Below, piece by piece: positions 18,001 through 27,704 of a stretch of DNA of 46,817 nt (positions within the stretch are counted from its first letter, which is position 1; the number at the start of each line of letters is the position of its first letter). A program made the position numbers and the translations under genes. The DNA is from Oscillospiraceae bacterium (lineage in GTDB: Bacteria > Bacillota > Clostridia > Oscillospirales > Acutalibacteraceae), in assembly GCA_031270785.1 (NCBI GenBank), contig JAISWM010000113.1:1-46817 (forward strand), given 5' to 3'. The notes beneath the pieces were generated by a model. That model ran no database searches and was not told the DNA's origin. It saw nothing but the letters and a program-made list of their open reading frames with translations.

Positions 18001-21000
18001 TTACTTATTCTTACCGGATTTTCATACGTTATAAGCCCTGTTTCTTGGTCTTTTTCAACGCTCAGGTTTTTAGTTACTCCTATTAAAGTAACAGTTGCTT
18101 GGGATTTTCCGCCTACAGTATTTACTTTAACTTCAACATCCGCGCCGCCGACGGTTACTTTTAAATCAGACAGCGTAAACCCTTCATTGGCCTCAGCTAA
18201 AAATGAATAGTCAGAGCCGTGGTTTACTACGCCTTTTAACGTATCAGCGCTTTCAGACGGCAGTTTAATGTCGGAGCCATCCGTTTCACGAAATGTCACT
18301 TTGTTTTCCGTAAGGTCATCTTCCGCTGATAAAGTTATATCATACTTATTTATTTCTATCCCGTATATATTGATGATAGTATCCTTTGGTGTGGTTATAG
18401 TGTAATATCCGTCGTCGCCTTTATCCAGGTCGGTCGGAGTTAATGAGCTCGAAACTTTTAAAGGCGAATTAGTGTAGCCTTCTTTAAGTTCTATTTTGAA
18501 TTTTAGTTCTTTGTTGTAATAAGTTTGGGTTCCGTTTGTAATGTCTCTGTCCGCAGGATATGCATATATGTTTGCGTTAGTTATCCTTTTGCTTTCCTCG
18601 TTTTGGAATGTTACCGAGTAAAGGTTGATTGTTATTCCGCTTACGCTTATGTCTGAGTTATCCGTAATATTAGAAAGTGACACTGCGAACAGAGTATCCG
18701 TTGAAGTTTTATCGTCTTTAATAATGGCGGCGTTAGTTGCGGAAACAAGCGCGGAGCTTAAGTTATACCCCGTATTGGATTCGACTTGAAATGAATATTC
18801 ACCGCCGTGTTCTACTGATATTTTGTTTTCAACTATTTTAGGGTCCGTTATTTCAGCGCCGCTTTGGTAAGTGAATGTATAGCCTGTTATAACTGCATCG
18901 TTTTGGTCTGTTATGGATACGGTTTCGCCGATAATTGTTACTTTGTAATCTGTTATTTCGGTGCCGCTTTGGTCTGTTAATTTATAATTGGTTATTTCAG
19001 CGCCGCTTTGGTCTATTAATTTATAGTTTAGTATTTTTGCACCGCTTGCATTCCTAAATGTTATTCTGTGGTCCTCATTAAATATTATGTTGTATTTATT
19101 TACCGCAATATCGCTTATTGTAATTTTGAAGGTTTTGGTTACATTTAACTTATAAAATCCGTTCTCAACGTTTATTATTTCATCTTCTGACGCTGAGCCA
19201 TCGCTGTTTTTATCATAATATACTTTGATAATTGATTGAGTGTACGCATCGTCTAAAATGACTTTAAAGTTTAAATCTTCCCCGTGAGCCAAACGTACTC
19301 CTGAGGTTATATTTTTATTGTTTTCATTATATACTTTAAATCTTTGAGTACTGCTATTTTTATCTACAAATTCCACACGATAAAGTACTGATTTTACGCC
19401 TTCCACGTAGACCACAGTGTCATTTGTAACGCCGCCGATATTATATACCCATTGATTTGTTTTTGAAGTGTCTCTCGTAATAATTCCGTTACTTATGTAA
19501 ACTCTTAAATTTTCATCCAAGCTGTAACCGTTATCAGTAAGAGCGGTAATTTCTATTTGGTATATGTGCGCGTTTGAATTATTGCTCACGTCATTTAGGG
19601 TGTGTTCTATCGTTGGCGCGCTTACATCCGTGGGGAATTCCTGACTGTCGCCGTCCCACTCGGATATTACTTTATTATCATTTCTAAATGATATTCCTTC
19701 TCCGCTGAAGCCTATACTATATTTATTTACTTCAATACCTTCAACAATGATAGTAATCTGTTTTCCTGCGATGAGATTTCCGGGCAGCGTCCAGTATTCA
19801 TTTTGGCAGGCTAAATTTACCGGCTGCTCTTGACCGGGGTTTGCAATTTTAGCCTTAAGGGATATGGTACTTCGATTAAATTTATCATCCAAAGAAATTT
19901 TAAATTTATAATTATATCCGTGAATTGCGGTGCCGCACAGCTCAGCCGCGTCGCCGTCGCTTTTTAGTATATTACCGCTTTCTTCGCAGATTGACAGTAC
20001 CTTACTCAGAGCAATTTCTTCAATATCTTGGTTCTCGTCCCCTGACTTTACGCCGCCATGCTTGAAAATGATTTGGTATTCATTTCGCTTTGCACCTGAA
20101 ACCATAATTATTAAATTTTCTTTTACGGAATTTACGTTATACAAATTGTATGTACTGTTAGACTCTTTAAGAGTTAACATTAAACCCGTATTTGTTACTA
20201 CGTTTATGTTGCTCAAGTTATAACCGGGTTCAGGGTAAAGCCTAAATGAATAAGGCTTTCCGTGGGCTACTTTTTGTTCATCGGTAATTATTGATTCTTG
20301 GGCATTATCTTCTTTGAAAACAACAGATTGCCCTTCAAATTCCACAGAGTACCTTTTGGGGCCTAAAGCGTTCATTATAATTTTACTGTCCCCGGTTATT
20401 TTAGGGGTAGTATAAATATAATATTCTTTGTCTACAGATTCGGTTATTTTACTGAATTTTCCATTTTCATTTGCGTAATCTGCACTAGCAGGCCCAATAT
20501 ATACCTCAGCACCGGATATTTCAAATCCGTACTTTGCTTTTAAGGCAAATGAGTAAGTCTGCCCGTGAACAATGGTGAAGTCATTGTCCGTGTTCAGCAA
20601 GCCGTTTTTACCGCTATCATAAATTTCAAAACTTTTTAATGTTTCAGCGGATTGTTTCAAACTTAAGGAATACTTGTTCAGGCTTATATTATTAACTGAA
20701 ACTGAATTATTATCATAGATTTGTACTTGATATTTGTGTATTTCATCGCTCGAAAGATCTAATATTCTTCCTTGGCTTGGATTGCTAAACGAAATATTTA
20801 TCTCGGATTTATTGTATTTGGCGTTAAGTTCTATTTCAAAGGTAAATTGTTCACCGTATTTTAACAGTTTTTCTGCGGACGTAATGTCTTGATAGGCGTT
20901 TGGGGTTGTTTCTATCTGAACCCCTGCAGCTATGGTAACTGTTTTATTACCGGCGTCAAGGGCGTCTTCACCTAACACTATATTATATCCGACGTTTGGT

Positions 21001-24000
21001 GAAGGGTCTATTGTTATATTTCCATTTATTTTATTAAATTTAACAATTGCTTTGCAAGATGAAATGCTATATGAATCGTCAATATTCTTTTTGATGGTAC
21101 CATTTATTTCAACGGATGAAATGTCGCTGTTTGATATAGTATAATTGCCTGAATCCGTCGTAATGGTAGGAGGATTAATAATATTAAAATCGCCGGCCTG
21201 GGCAGTTGCTGTAAAAGCTGAAGTATCCGACGTGTTTTCGGGCAGTTCTGCGAAAGGTATACTAATTTCATTAGCAGATTCAAGTTTAATATTAGTAATT
21301 TTTTGCAATATTTTAAATTTTTGTTCGTTATTTGAATCTATGTCTTGTTGAAAAGAGAGTGCATATTGGTTTAACTGTATGTCTGCGTTTACGGTTACCT
21401 CTTCTTGTACATTTCTTATTTCGTATTGCCCCAGAGCTTGGTTGATGGTCACTATTTTGGATGATGTCTGAGCGCCTTTGCCGTCATTTCGGGAAATTGT
21501 AAAAGTAGCGCTTTTTATATCGTATCCCGAATCAACTGCGATATGAAATGCGAATGAACCTTCGTGTTTTATTGTTACTCCGTTGCCGCCTAATTCTGAG
21601 CCCGTGGCAGTATCATAGAATGCGGCGTGATTGGACGCAAACATCACGTCGTAGTTGTTTTCTTCGATATCCGATATAGTTACCGTCGTATCGGCTTGCA
21701 CGTCGCTTAATGTAAATACAATAGCGTTTTGGGGAAGCGGTTTGTTCGCCACTTTTGCTACAGGAGAGGATTGGCTGTATTTTCCAATCGGGGTAACTTT
21801 AAAGACCAGTGTTCCCCCTTGAATTACCGGCGTGGAAATGGAAGTTATGTTTACGCTGTCGGCCTCTATTTTTACCGCTTCAGTAATAATTATATTTTTA
21901 TCTTCCGTTTTAAATTGAACTAAACAGGCGTCTGCCTTTATTTTTTCCACTTTAATTACGGTGTTATCTTTAGTGACTCTCAGTTTATATACGTCTTCAA
22001 CGGGAGTTAAGTCTTGTAAGTCGGTTATTAACCCTGATTTTACCAATATTTTTTGCTTGGATGTGTTGTTTACCGCAAACTTGAACTCAGTGTTGTTGAT
22101 AACCAGTACGTAGCCTTGCCTATTACCTTGCTCATCTGGCTCCCCCTGCTGAATTTCTTGCCATATGGGTTCCCCTTCGCCGTCCACCTGTTCCCCTTCA
22201 AAGCCGCTTATACCTTCAAAAGTGATTTCATCATCAGGGGACATAAAATAAACTTTGCACAATGATTTCGTGGGGGCGAGATTATCGGTTAAGGTAAGCT
22301 CAACGTCGCCGGTAAAATCATATATTATTGTTTTATAGTTAATAATCTTGTCGTTTGACATCATGCAGGTGTTTTGTATTTTCGCTACTTCCGGCAAACT
22401 TTCAGGATTATTGGCAATAGTTAAAATGTTAAACAAGCGTACGCCTTCGGCATCAGTTTCAACCGGAAAACAATATCCGTCCGCAGCTTCTAATACCAAT
22501 GAAAAAGCTTCTTGAGTAAACACTATGCCCGACAATATTTCCCCATTTAAAGCGTTTTTGAATATTAGCCCATCTTTATTTGGTAGCGTGATTTTATAGC
22601 TTGCGGATTCAAAATTGTCAATACTGATTATCGTTACCTGACTTTTTTTTGCGGTTTTATAAAATTTTTGAATATTAGTATTGACAAATTCTGAATTTGG
22701 TTGCAGCTGCATGTTTAAATCATTGGGTACCGTTACGATGACATTTTCAATTGACAGCGTTCCTTTTTGCTCTATTGAAAATTGGTATTGAGTGTCCGGG
22801 TCAGTTATATTTATGCCCCACTGCGCACTGCTAGGATATACCGCCCAATCTTCACTATCAGTACTTGATCCTGAACCCGTATATTTAATGGTTACCGTAT
22901 CTTGCAAATTGCTCAGCTGTTTTGACCTGAAATACAAGTAATTGTCAGTTGAAGAAGACTTTAAAATTTCGCAGTCTTCCTTTACGTTTGACAGTTTAAA
23001 TACGTCCCCCGGAAGGCTTTTAAACATGCTTTTCATGTTTTGTTTTTCTATTGCCATATCTCCCGACAGCAATTCAAGGCTTAAACCGGAAAGGAGGTCT
23101 TTGCCGTCTTCACCTTTTTTCGATGTTATTAATATATATTTATGATCGGCACTGTCTTCTTTATCGAATTCAAGGGAATCTATATTTCCGGAAGTATTTT
23201 CGTCGCTGATATTTAAAATTTTTAAAGCGCCGTAGTCTACGTTCAAACCGGTAAAAGTTAAATCCGCTTGGCATGACTCAATTTCGTAGTAGTTGTTATT
23301 ATCTTCATTTCTCTTCATGGCGCCATGTATTCTAATAGTGCTGATATTGTTTATGCCAAACGGTTGGCTTTCTATACTTGAGCAGTAAGTGTTGCCTTGT
23401 TCTTCTGCTGTAAAGTCTAAGCTCGGGTTTTGCGTGCTTATTGAAAAAGCATTCGCTATATCATTTGGCGTATTGTATGTTAGTGAAAATGTCGGGTCTA
23501 CTGGCGACATGGGGTTAATGGTGATGTCGTTTTTTGTTTGCATTGAAACGTCTTTATTAAGTGCCGCGGTTATGCTTGGCTGGCCTGTTAACGGGTCGCC
23601 CAAGTAAGACGCGATAATTTCGGTGCTTGGAATCGTAAATGAAGTACCTCGGCCAATTTTTAATTTTAAATTTGTTGTTAAAGATATATTCGCGCCCGAG
23701 GCATTTACTGTTAATTCCTGCGCGTATAAAGTAGGGGTTCCGGTTTCTGTTTCAAAATCCTTTGCGGTCATGTACAGCGGGCTAAAAGTCAAATTCATTT
23801 GGCAGCTATTTGCGTCTATGGTGTACGTCGTCGTAGTTGTTGAACTTCCGTCGGTTTTTTCGTCTTTTTTAACTGTTCCGCTAATAGTCGCCAAAGATAT
23901 TTGATATTTTGATATTTCAAAATTTTGAACCGAATTTTCAAACGTTTCACCATGACCGGGGTGTATAGTTGAAGTTACACTTAAACTATTAGGCGTCATG

Positions 24001-26126
24001 TCTATTGATGCTAATGGTAATTCAGCGGAAAAATTTTTACTCTCAAAGTCGGTGCCTGTAACGTTTAAGAGTATAGCTTGATTTGTCGTAAACGTTACGT
24101 CGATAGTATTAGTACTACCGGGTGCCACTGTTGTTTTTACCGTAGATGATGTATGGGGGATATCGCTGTCTGAGAATATTAATTTTTTTGTAAACACAGA
24201 GTTTGCGGGTAGCTCTAATTGCGATATATTATTTTTTTCGATTTTAGCATGATTTACGCTACTATTTGAATTTCCTATAGGTATATTTATTTGCTTGCTT
24301 TCTTCGAAAACGCGCCTTTTGTAAGATACTGTAGTGCCTTTAAATGTAATGTCGGCTGTGCATGATTCAAGTGTACATTGGTTATCTTCATCAACGGCAA
24401 AAGTCCCTTTGATGATTATTTTTTCAATACAATTCGCCAGCTCAGTAAATGTTTGTGAGGCTATAGGGTCATAAATTACGTTGGGGTCTTCAGGTTCTTT
24501 AATTTCAAAATCCATTTTTAGGGAGTCGGTCGTGCGAAAAGTTTGACCTATGCTCTCTGAGTTAACAATATGTTGAAACTCAATTTTTTCGCTATTTATT
24601 TGAAAAGCCGGGTTAATAACAACGTCGGTCGTTAATGTTACAGAATTTGCAAACTTTCCTTCAATTTTGGGGTCTGAGGGTTGAGGATCTCCAGAAGGCT
24701 CTTCGGATTTTACTACAACATGGTTCGAACCTAGCATAAAAATTGAACCCGAAGGTATGGTAACAACAGGTTGAGTTACAACCAAATTTTGTGTGTCAAC
24801 CTGCTGCTCAGTGATTGTTTCGCCCATAAGCACAGCTGTATTAGACGGAGTGTATTCTAATTCTTGGACGTTAATATCTTCATTCCTGCCGAATATAGTT
24901 TTATAATTTTCTGATGTCTGCGCTTCACTGTTTTGTTCTATTTCCGCGATTATATTTAAAGTTATTGCGTAAGTTGCTCCCGGGGTGTTTCTGCGCAGTG
25001 ATAATCCTTTGCCATCTTCAGAGCGCACATCTACGTGCCAAACGTTTCCGTCAAACCTTGTTACATATTGATAATTTTGGTTTGAACTGTCATCGTTATC
25101 CGTAATATTTATTGCAAATTCACTGCTTTTCCAACGGTACCCATCTTGGGGATATATAGTAAAATTGAAATTGGAACCGTAATCTATCTGAATATCAGCC
25201 TGATTTTCAAACGCGTTTGCGTGAATATCTCCTATAACCGAATTTTCGGGCTTGGTTACAGTGATATTTGTTTTCCTCAGTTGTATATTTTGAAATGTTA
25301 TAGTCGTGTTAGCATTTATGCCTTCCGCTTTCCACAAATTTTCATTATCGCCCATTTCATTTATTGAAACCGCAGTTGATCCGGCACCTTTAACTACCGG
25401 AATTATTTTAAAACCTTCTTCAGCGTATTCGTCGTTTAATTCTATAGAAAACGTTAATATTCGGCCGTGAACTATTGATTGCCCGAAAGCGATTGTTACT
25501 TTTTGCAGGTCATTCATGGCTCCCGGGTCTTTGCCCACGAAAGCGCGGACTACCCCCGCGTCTTGAATATTTACGTTTTCAGCATTAAAGGTCACCACAT
25601 ACTCTGATTTTTCAATATTACTTATCCATATAACAGAGTTGGTTTTGTTTAATTTTATAGAATATATGTCGTTATTAGCCCTCAAAGGAGCATGATAATT
25701 ATATTGAGACTTATATTCCTCGTTTTCAATTTTTCCTGTATCGGCATCAACCCATTCATTTGGGATTAATCTTACTTCAATGCCGTCTTTTTTAAATTGG
25801 CCGTCAAGTGTTATTTTGAACGAGACGTAAGGTTCATCGGTAAAATTTTCCCCGATAATACTTTTGTTTGTGTTAATGTCAATTATGTCTAGCAGCTGAC
25901 TAGTATATAAATTTTTTACGTCGTCCACTTCGCTGCCATTGTCACTTCCGCCTATGCTTACGACAAAGGAGGTGTCCGGTGGTCCCTCATTTCCGGGCTC
26001 CGTTTCATTTGCAAAAAAATTAGTTATAAATTTTAAACTTACCGCAAATAAAAAAAATATTGCAACCGAAATTAAAATTATAGCGCTCCTTTTTTTAATA
26101 TTAACATTACGACTTCCTTTATTCAT
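15063..26126 (-). CDS. Giant repeat-built cell-surface protein
   Basis: About 3,687 residues from ATG 26126 (AAGGGCGG upstream); an in-frame start at 26168 would lie in the leader. Order: N-terminal membrane segment (about 15-35) as signal or anchor; a region to ~1,450 with at least three blocks ending in a Cys-containing ESC(x)ADLTF-type motif (a fourth near 1,690); about 16-17 tandem units of ~85-110 residues between ~1,490 and ~3,290, each with a Y-x-V-x-F strand, an 'HG/YG..F.F' strand, a 'GY(D/N).S' turn and an 'I.NV..(D/N)..I.V.G' closing strand; a helical segment (~3,330-3,380, DKLSDKVESS...); a beta domain (~3,390-3,520); a Ser/Gly/Asn linker; a C-terminal membrane helix (~3,636-3,662) and basic Pro/Lys tail. 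No LPxTG is seen, so it is probably held by the helix. It is likely a stalk or adhesin; no catalytic motif is recognised. Own promoter; single gene. Confidence 0.85.
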   Translation of the reverse strand: MNKGSRNVNIKKRSAIILISVAIFFLFAVSLKFITNFFANETEPGNEGPPDTSFVVSIGGSDNGSEVDDVKNLYTSQLLDIIDINTNKSIIGENFTDEPYVSFKITLDGQFKKDGIEVRLIPNEWVDADTGKIENEEYKSQYNYHAPLRANNDIYSIKLNKTNSVIWISNIEKSEYVVTFNAENVNIQDAGVVRAFVGKDPGAMNDLQKVTIAFGQSIVHGRILTFSIELNDEYAEEGFKIIPVVKGAGSTAVSINEMGDNENLWKAEGINANTTITFQNIQLRKTNITVTKPENSVIGDIHANAFENQADIQIDYGSNFNFTIYPQDGYRWKSSEFAINITDNDDSSNQNYQYVTRFDGNVWHVDVRSEDGKGLSLRRNTPGATYAITLNIIAEIEQNSEAQTSENYKTIFGRNEDINVQELEYTPSNTAVLMGETITEQQVDTQNLVVTQPVVTIPSGSIFMLGSNHVVVKSEEPSGDPQPSDPKIEGKFANSVTLTTDVVINPAFQINSEKIEFQHIVNSESIGQTFRTTDSLKMDFEIKEPEDPNVIYDPIASQTFTELANCIEKIIIKGTFAVDEDNQCTLESCTADITFKGTTVSYKRRVFEESKQINIPIGNSNSSVNHAKIEKNNISQLELPANSVFTKKLIFSDSDIPHTSSTVKTTVAPGSTNTIDVTFTTNQAILLNVTGTDFESKNFSAELPLASIDMTPNSLSVTSTIHPGHGETFENSVQNFEISKYQISLATISGTVKKDEKTDGSSTTTTTYTIDANSCQMNLTFSPLYMTAKDFETETGTPTLYAQELTVNASGANISLTTNLKLKIGRGTSFTIPSTEIIASYLGDPLTGQPSITAALNKDVSMQTKNDITINPMSPVDPTFSLTYNTPNDIANAFSISTQNPSLDFTAEEQGNTYCSSIESQPFGINNISTIRIHGAMKRNEDNNNYYEIESCQADLTFTGLNVDYGALKILNISDENTSGNIDSLEFDKEDSADHKYILITSKKGEDGKDLLSGLSLELLSGDMAIEKQNMKSMFKSLPGDVFKLSNVKEDCEILKSSSTDNYLYFRSKQLSNLQDTVTIKYTGSGSSTDSEDWAVYPSSAQWGINITDPDTQYQFSIEQKGTLSIENVIVTVPNDLNMQLQPNSEFVNTNIQKFYKTAKKSQVTIISIDNFESASYKITLPNKDGLIFKNALNGEILSGIVFTQEAFSLVLEAADGYCFPVETDAEGVRLFNILTIANNPESLPEVAKIQNTCMMSNDKIINYKTIIYDFTGDVELTLTDNLAPTKSLCKVYFMSPDDEITFEGISGFEGEQVDGEGEPIWQEIQQGEPDEQGNRQGYVLVINNTEFKFAVNNTSKQKILVKSGLITDLQDLTPVEDVYKLRVTKDNTVIKVEKIKADACLVQFKTEDKNIIITEAVKIEADSVNITSISTPVIQGGTLVFKVTPIGKYSQSSPVAKVANKPLPQNAIVFTLSDVQADTTVTISDIEENNYDVMFASNHAAFYDTATGSELGGNGVTIKHEGSFAFHIAVDSGYDIKSATFTISRNDGKGAQTSSKIVTINQALGQYEIRNVQEEVTVNADIQLNQYALSFQQDIDSNNEQKFKILQKITNIKLESANEISIPFAELPENTSDTSAFTATAQAGDFNIINPPTITTDSGNYTISNSDISSVEINGTIKKNIDDSYSISSCKAIVKFNKINGNITIDPSPNVGYNIVLGEDALDAGNKTVTIAAGVQIETTPNAYQDITSAEKLLKYGEQFTFEIELNAKYNKSEINISFSNPSQGRILDLSSDEIHKYQVQIYDNNSVSVNNISLNKYSLSLKQSAETLKSFEIYDSGKNGLLNTDNDFTIVHGQTYSFALKAKYGFEISGAEVYIGPASADYANENGKFSKITESVDKEYYIYTTPKITGDSKIIMNALGPKRYSVEFEGQSVVFKEDNAQESIITDEQKVAHGKPYSFRLYPEPGYNLSNINVVTNTGLMLTLKESNSTYNLYNVNSVKENLIIMVSGAKRNEYQIIFKHGGVKSGDENQDIEEIALSKVLSICEESGNILKSDGDAAELCGTAIHGYNYKFKISLDDKFNRSTISLKAKIANPGQEQPVNLACQNEYWTLPGNLIAGKQITIIVEGIEVNKYSIGFSGEGISFRNDNKVISEWDGDSQEFPTDVSAPTIEHTLNDVSNNSNAHIYQIEITALTDNGYSLDENLRVYISNGIITRDTSKTNQWVYNIGGVTNDTVVYVEGVKSVLYRVEFVDKNSSTQRFKVYNENNKNITSGVRLAHGEDLNFKVILDDAYTQSIIKVYYDKNSDGSASEDEIINVENGFYKLNVTKTFKITISDIAVNKYNIIFNEDHRITFRNASGAKILNYKLIDQSGAEITNYKLTDQSGTEITDYKVTIIGETVSITDQNDAVITGYTFTYQSGAEITDPKIVENKISVEHGGEYSFQVESNTGYNLSSALVSATNAAIIKDDKTSTDTLFAVSLSNITDNSDISVSGITINLYSVTFQNEESKRITNANIYAYPADRDITNGTQTYYNKELKFKIELKEGYTNSPLKVSSSLTPTDLDKGDDGYYTITTPKDTIINIYGIEINKYDITLSAEDDLTENKVTFRETDGSDIKLPSESADTLKGVVNHGSDYSFLAEANEGFTLSDLKVTVGGADVEVKVNTVGGKSQATVTLIGVTKNLSVEKDQETGLITYENPVRISNAKKEKYTVTFGGQEMNNVTILDKDTLKDITRSGREVLYGGDLTIIASPNTGYDQSVSGWTFVAGTAIEKESTNTWKIKNVTSDTIVTLQGLQLNTYTMTFKGDDVEFKDKVTGNDISSQNLSITHGRYFTFKVTPKEGYDLENVTISTTAGRLTEENRSAKEAVYTLSEIDSPPTVEVKVLKSNINVKLVENEGIIYREPFGSSVLIGIQTRPYGDTFSFSVATEYGYDFKTLEVKAEGTVLIPSSINEEEEYYRYEIPSVKEDTDITATVNKKKYKIELPTSESTEGLKFYENNRQITHETNIIVEYGGKFQFTTELDDRHNQSSVTVKANDETVNFINGYYTIADVSANMAITVEGIEINRYKVNLSESIGATYEDASVEMSNISGVYIIQYGSEISFSISPKGGYELSQMVVVCREDNGVAISLEPKDGRYTIKNVASNKTVSVQNAKEVQYKVSFEPTYGVRYKNDQGLVVTNPVYVNHGNNFEFQVSIYDECDDSVPVVKTTSGTVGVQKLSAGKYILSNVTEDLTIQVLNVSKNKYTVTLTKITGITYKDASGKTLENEAQKVEYNDDFKFHVYVQPAYNDSAITVMLGKDNIATENGVYIIRGIKEDKTVTVTGITENEETLLINTIDKLSDKVESSADVDAIVQATKRYNQLSDDKKALISNYSKLQSLQQLAGEYSHVTNDLKVSGVPWNIKLVAVTLSANTDACSRIYNKLNSEFILSLYDIYLVDMLTGQKYELPEGEKVIVTIPTPDLKYFKDPLVVHEISSTGKIEYLILNINGDTSSFEMTSFSSAGVIAKKSLNSGNSSLFNAIGDEINNIKDIIANMVNGGGHGQSSNMSNTSGSSSASGSGNDSNDSWDDSVQSDKSDEIFEESTDVTSNSENSSSGGSSSGSNNSGGTGSNNKNNGFIGQFVQDGSGVMQGSAIKLILILVLGAIIVILVIIVIKRLRPKNKNSKTASGKTEPKVPPKNE
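18835..19060 (-). repeat. Short tandem repeat inside the giant gene
   Basis: Four or five degenerate copies of a ~14-residue unit of the form ITxYKLTDQSGAE (DNA repeat around GTTATTTCgGcGCCGCTTTGG) interrupt one surface repeat. The phase stays in frame. Confidence 0.8.
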
Positions 26127-26152
26127 AATTGCACCGCCCTTATTGATATAAA

Positions 26153-26167
26153 TGACAATTTTTGTCA
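26153..26167 (-). promoter_or_regulatory. Operator-like palindrome in the giant-gene leader
   Basis: Perfect inverted repeat TGACAA-TTT-TTGTCA, about 15-29 bases downstream of the predicted transcription start and 27 bases before the start codon. Regulator unknown. Confidence 0.5.
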
Positions 26168-26188
26168 CTGCATTTATTTTTATTTGGT

Positions 26189-26217
26189 ATTATAACATAA
26201 GGGGTATGCGCTTTCAA
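26189..26217 (-). promoter_or_regulatory. Promoter of the giant surface-protein gene
   Basis: Minus strand: TTGAAA (26212-26217), 17 bp, TATAAT (26189-26194). Confidence 0.85.
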
Positions 26218-26289
26218 TATTTTTTAATTCATTTACACGCCTATCTTATAGCAAATATATAAATATTATTTTTACTGCAGCCGGCAGCT

Positions 26290-26568
26290 AAAAGAGTATA
26301 GTAAAAACCTTTTAAAACAGCGATATTTTTGTTTTCCCACCCGCGAGTCGGCGGTGGAAAGAAACGTAAATAATGGTTATGGGTCACATCAGTTGATAAT
26401 ATCTTTCCCCCAGCTAAAACGCGGAAAAAAAAGAAGGAGTTTCAATTGTTTTGAGACACGGCCTTCAACGTTTTGGGGGGGTGATGCCAAATCAGTTAAT
26501 AATATCTTTTCCCCCCGCCCAAGGCGGGGGAAAAAAAGAAGGGATTTCAACTATTTTGAGACATAGCC
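26290..26568. repeat. D-like palindrome followed by two family B elements
   Basis: A D-type palindrome (about 26299-26375), B at 26375-26463 (GGTTATGGGTC...GACACGGCC) and B at 26480-26568 (GGTGATGCC...GACATAGCC). They separate the divergent giant gene and abrB-like gene; nothing coding is seen. Confidence 0.75.
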
Positions 26569-26606
26569 GAATTTAGAAAGTAATAATTTAATATATAAAC
26601 AAATAT

Positions 26607-26704
26607 TTGACAATATTGTGAATTTATAATATAAAATACCCTTAAAAATGTACGATATGGTATTCGCGACAAATATTGACAAAATCTTACAAAGCTATTA
26701 GAAT
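26607..26704 (+). promoter_or_regulatory. Two tandem promoters of the abrB-like gene
   Basis: P1: TTGACA 26607-26612, 17 bp, TATAAA 26630-26635. P2: TTGACA 26676-26681, 17 bp, TAGAAT 26699-26704. P1 overlaps the palindrome ACAATATTGT, a candidate autoregulatory site. Confidence 0.8.
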
Positions 26705-26750
26705 TTTTACATGCAGAAATCTAGGAATTATAAGAAATGAGGATTAATAA

Positions 26751-27071
26751 ATGAAATCAATAGGAATTGTCCGCAGGGTAGACGAACTCGGAAGAATAGT
26801 ACTCCCGATCGAACTGAGAAAAATTTTAGACATAGAATCTAAAGATCCCTTAGAAATATTTGTCGACGGCAATACCATAATGCTAAGAAAATATGAACCC
26901 GAATGCACATTTTGCGGAGACGCAAGTGATGTTAAATCCATAAAAGGGAAAAATATTTGCAGTAATTGTATAAAGAGTATAGGGGAGCTTATTTCAAAGG
27001 AAAGTAATTCACAAGCCGATGGCTCAATGAATATTCAAGGCAATGATTTTTTAAAAAATAGCGATTTTTAA
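26751..27071 (+). CDS. AbrB/SpoVT-type transition-state regulator
   Basis: 106 residues. The N-terminal ~50 residues (MKSIGIVRRVDELGRIVLPI...) match the AbrB swapped-hairpin DNA-binding domain closely. Bacillus AbrB represses post-exponential genes as a tetramer. Instead of the usual second domain there is a possible zinc-binding segment CTFC...CSNC (about residues 51-74), then a polar tail. ATG start; no strong GGAGG (GAGGAT nearby). The A' tandem array begins two bases after the stop. Two tandem promoters drive it. It is a plausible regulator of the neighbouring surface and secreted genes, but that is inference from position. Confidence 0.9.
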   Translation: MKSIGIVRRVDELGRIVLPIELRKILDIESKDPLEIFVDGNTIMLRKYEPECTFCGDASDVKSIKGKNICSNCIKSIGELISKESNSQADGSMNIQGNDFLKNSDF

Positions 27072-27073
27072 AT

Positions 27074-27704
27074 TATAGCTGATACACTTTAAAAAAATAA
27101 ATTTGCTCATGCGCCCTCTCCCAGCCGCTGGCGGGTGGGAGAGCAGTAAAAAATTAGATATTTTTCAAGAGCATTAGCTATAGCTATTACACTTAAAAAA
27201 AATAAATTTGCTCATGCGGTCTCTCCCCGCCGCAGGCGGGTGGGAGAGCAGCAAAAAATTAGATATTTTTCAAGGGCGTTAGCTATAAGCTTATGCACTT
27301 AAAAAAAATAAATTTGCTCATGCGGTCTCTCCCCGCCGCAGGCGGGGAAAGAGCAGTAAAAAATCAGATATTTTTCAAGGACGTTAGCTATAGCTGATGC
27401 ACTTAAAAAAAATAAATTTGATCATGCGGTCTCTCCCCGCCGCTGGCGGGGGGGGAGTAGTAAAAAATTAGATATTTTTCAAGGACGTTAGCTATAGCTG
27501 ATGCACTTAAAAAAAATAAATTTGCTTATGCTGTCTCTCCCCGCCGCTGGCGGGGGGGGGAGTAGTAAAAAATTAGATATTTTTCAAAGGCGTTAGCTAT
27601 AGCTGATACACTTTAAAAAATAAGTTTGCTCATGCGGTCTCTCCCCGCCGCAGGCGGGGAAAGAGCAGTAAAAAATTAGATATTTTTCAAGGGCGTTAGC
27701 TATA
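27074..27704 (+). repeat. Tandem array of six A' palindromes
   Basis: Six directly repeated units of 103-109 bp starting at 27074, 27179, 27284, 27389, 27493 and 27598. Neighbouring units share one TATA. Each reads TATAGCTGATGCACTT...AAATTTGCTCATGCGG, a CCCCGCCG/GGCGGGG hairpin, AAAAATTAGATATTTTTCAA and CGTTAGCTATA. Single A' copies and fragments occur elsewhere (for example 39833-39927). Confidence 0.93.

Noticed and set aside
27074..27704. CRISPR-like array
   Set aside because: The units are whole ~105-bp palindromes with conserved interiors; there are no short repeats with unique spacers and no cas genes.
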